The notes under the pieces are model-generated. The model searched no databases and had not been told where the DNA came from. It saw nothing but the letters and a program-made list of their open reading frames with translations. From positions 1 to 9,302 of the forward strand of contig VAYE01000054.1 of the NCBI GenBank assembly GCA_005883235.1: a stretch of 9,302 bases of DNA, in the 5' to 3' direction. Shown here piece by piece: positions 8,844-9,302 of the stretch; position 1 is the first letter of the stretch, and each line of letters starts with the position of its first letter. Position numbers and translations under genes: made by a program. This DNA is from Actinomycetota bacterium (GTDB lineage: Bacteria > Actinomycetota > Thermoleophilia > Gaiellales > Gaiellaceae).

Positions 8844-8888
8844 TGTCAGATCAGGCCGCCCGGTGGTACGAAGCGTCCCTATCGGGGC

Positions 8889-9221
8889 ATGACCGACGCA
8901 ATGGAAGGCCACGCGCGCCTCGGCCGGACCACGGCCACGACCACCGCGATCGCGCTCGCGGCTTTCGGTGTCGTCCTCGCCGTCGGGACAGGTCTGGCCC
9001 TCGCGTTCGACTATGTGTCGGTCCTCGAGCTGGGAGCGCTCTGGGCGCTCATCGCCGCCGGTCTTTCCCTCTACACGGACCCGCCGGGCGAGCGGAGGCT
9101 CGGGCGAGCGGCGCTCTGGGCCGCCGCGGCCCTCCTGTTCGGCGGCCTCCCGATCATCGTGCTCGCCTGGCGTGTCGCCAAGCGGCGCACGCCGGTCTAC
9201 GAGCCGAACGTCTCGCGGTAG
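8889..9221 (+). CDS. Three-span membrane protein, unknown function
   Basis: A 110-residue protein with three predicted membrane segments, at about 19-40, 44-61 and 72-95. A short polar N-terminus precedes them, a charged loop (TDPPGERRLGR, 63-73) joins spans 2 and 3, and the tail VAKRRTPVYEPNVSR is basic and cytoplasmic by the positive-inside rule. I recognise no family. The ATG at 8889 is the likely start; a second ATG four codons in cannot be excluded, and no clear Shine-Dalgarno or -10 pattern decides between them. The gene diverges from recN and converges on the probable NAD kinase gene, overlapping its last 25 bases. Its codon use and GC-rich third positions match the neighbours. Confidence rests on membrane-protein composition and on filling an otherwise empty gap. 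Confidence 0.68.
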   Translation: MTDAMEGHARLGRTTATTTAIALAAFGVVLAVGTGLALAFDYVSVLELGALWALIAAGLSLYTDPPGERRLGRAALWAAAALLFGGLPIIVLAWRVAKRRTPVYEPNVSR

Positions 9222-9302
9222 CGGGTGAAGAACGTCCGCTCGGGAAGCGTCGCGAGCAGGCTCCGCTGCGGGCCGAGCCCGACCTCGACGCTGCCGCCCT
9301 CG
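9197..9302 (-). CDS. nadK: Probable NAD kinase, C-terminal end only
   Basis: The last 34 codons and TAG stop of a minus-strand gene that enters from beyond base 9302. The visible residues form a beta-rich stretch (GGSVEVGLGPQRSLLATLP) and an ending RTFFTRYRETFGS that resembles the C-terminus of NAD kinases, where an aromatic pair is followed by a basic helix. In actinobacteria the NAD kinase gene (Rv1695 in M. tuberculosis) lies directly upstream of recN, which is the main reason for the name. Alone, 34 residues are too few for a firm call. NAD kinase phosphorylates NAD to NADP. The 3' end overlaps the end of the convergent membrane-protein gene by 25 bases. Confidence 0.5.
   Translation of the reverse strand, partial: EGGSVEVGLGPQRSLLATLPERTFFTRYRETFGS

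Noticed and set aside
8829..8846. Possible LexA/SOS box upstream of recN
   Set aside because: Only the first half-site CGAAC fits; the second half does not match GTTYG.

Overview
The window looks like a chromosomal housekeeping segment from a very GC-rich actinobacterium. Third codon positions are almost all G or C, and GTG starts are frequent (at least six of the twelve starts in the window). The block nadK–recN–(two genes)–pyrG–(inserted genes)–NUDIX parallels the Mycobacterium tuberculosis order Rv1695 (NAD kinase), Rv1696 (recN), Rv1697/Rv1698, Rv1699 (pyrG), Rv1700 (NUDIX). The deviations (an LspA-like protein and an SRPBCC protein after recN, an M20 peptidase and an aldo/keto reductase before the NUDIX gene, then ald and deoB) suggest a deep-branching lineage such as Thermoleophilia. 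That placement is inference.

Layout, read along the minus strand from right to left: the 3' end of a probable NAD kinase gene (9197-9302); recN (7166-8791), an LspA-like gene (6730-7152) and an SRPBCC gene (6305-6727), closely packed; pyrG (4616-6265) behind its own possible promoter; an operon of M20/PepT-like peptidase, aldo/keto reductase and NUDIX hydrolase (4189 to 1786) joined by TGATG and ATGA overlaps; a 131-bp gap with a GC-rich hairpin and an ald promoter; alanine dehydrogenase (530-1654); and the first 126 codons of phosphopentomutase deoB (1-378).

Three short plus-strand genes sit between these minus-strand units: a 45-aa single-span membrane protein (396-533), a 132-aa lipoprotein (4224-4622) and a 110-aa three-span membrane protein (8889-9221). 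Each starts beside the start of one minus-strand gene, and its stop overlaps the 3' end of another. All three are predicted envelope proteins of unknown function.

The main signal beyond the gene list is transcriptional. Several first-in-unit genes have a TAnnnT -10 hexamer exactly six bases before the start codon, which is the geometry of leaderless mRNAs. In the 17-bp deoB / 45-aa gene gap, two such hexamers overlap on opposite strands inside a small inverted repeat, making a candidate bidirectional leaderless promoter. I see no mobile element, CRISPR array, tRNA, rRNA or defence system. No stretch longer than 300 bases lacks a gene; the largest gaps are 1655-1785 and 8792-8888.
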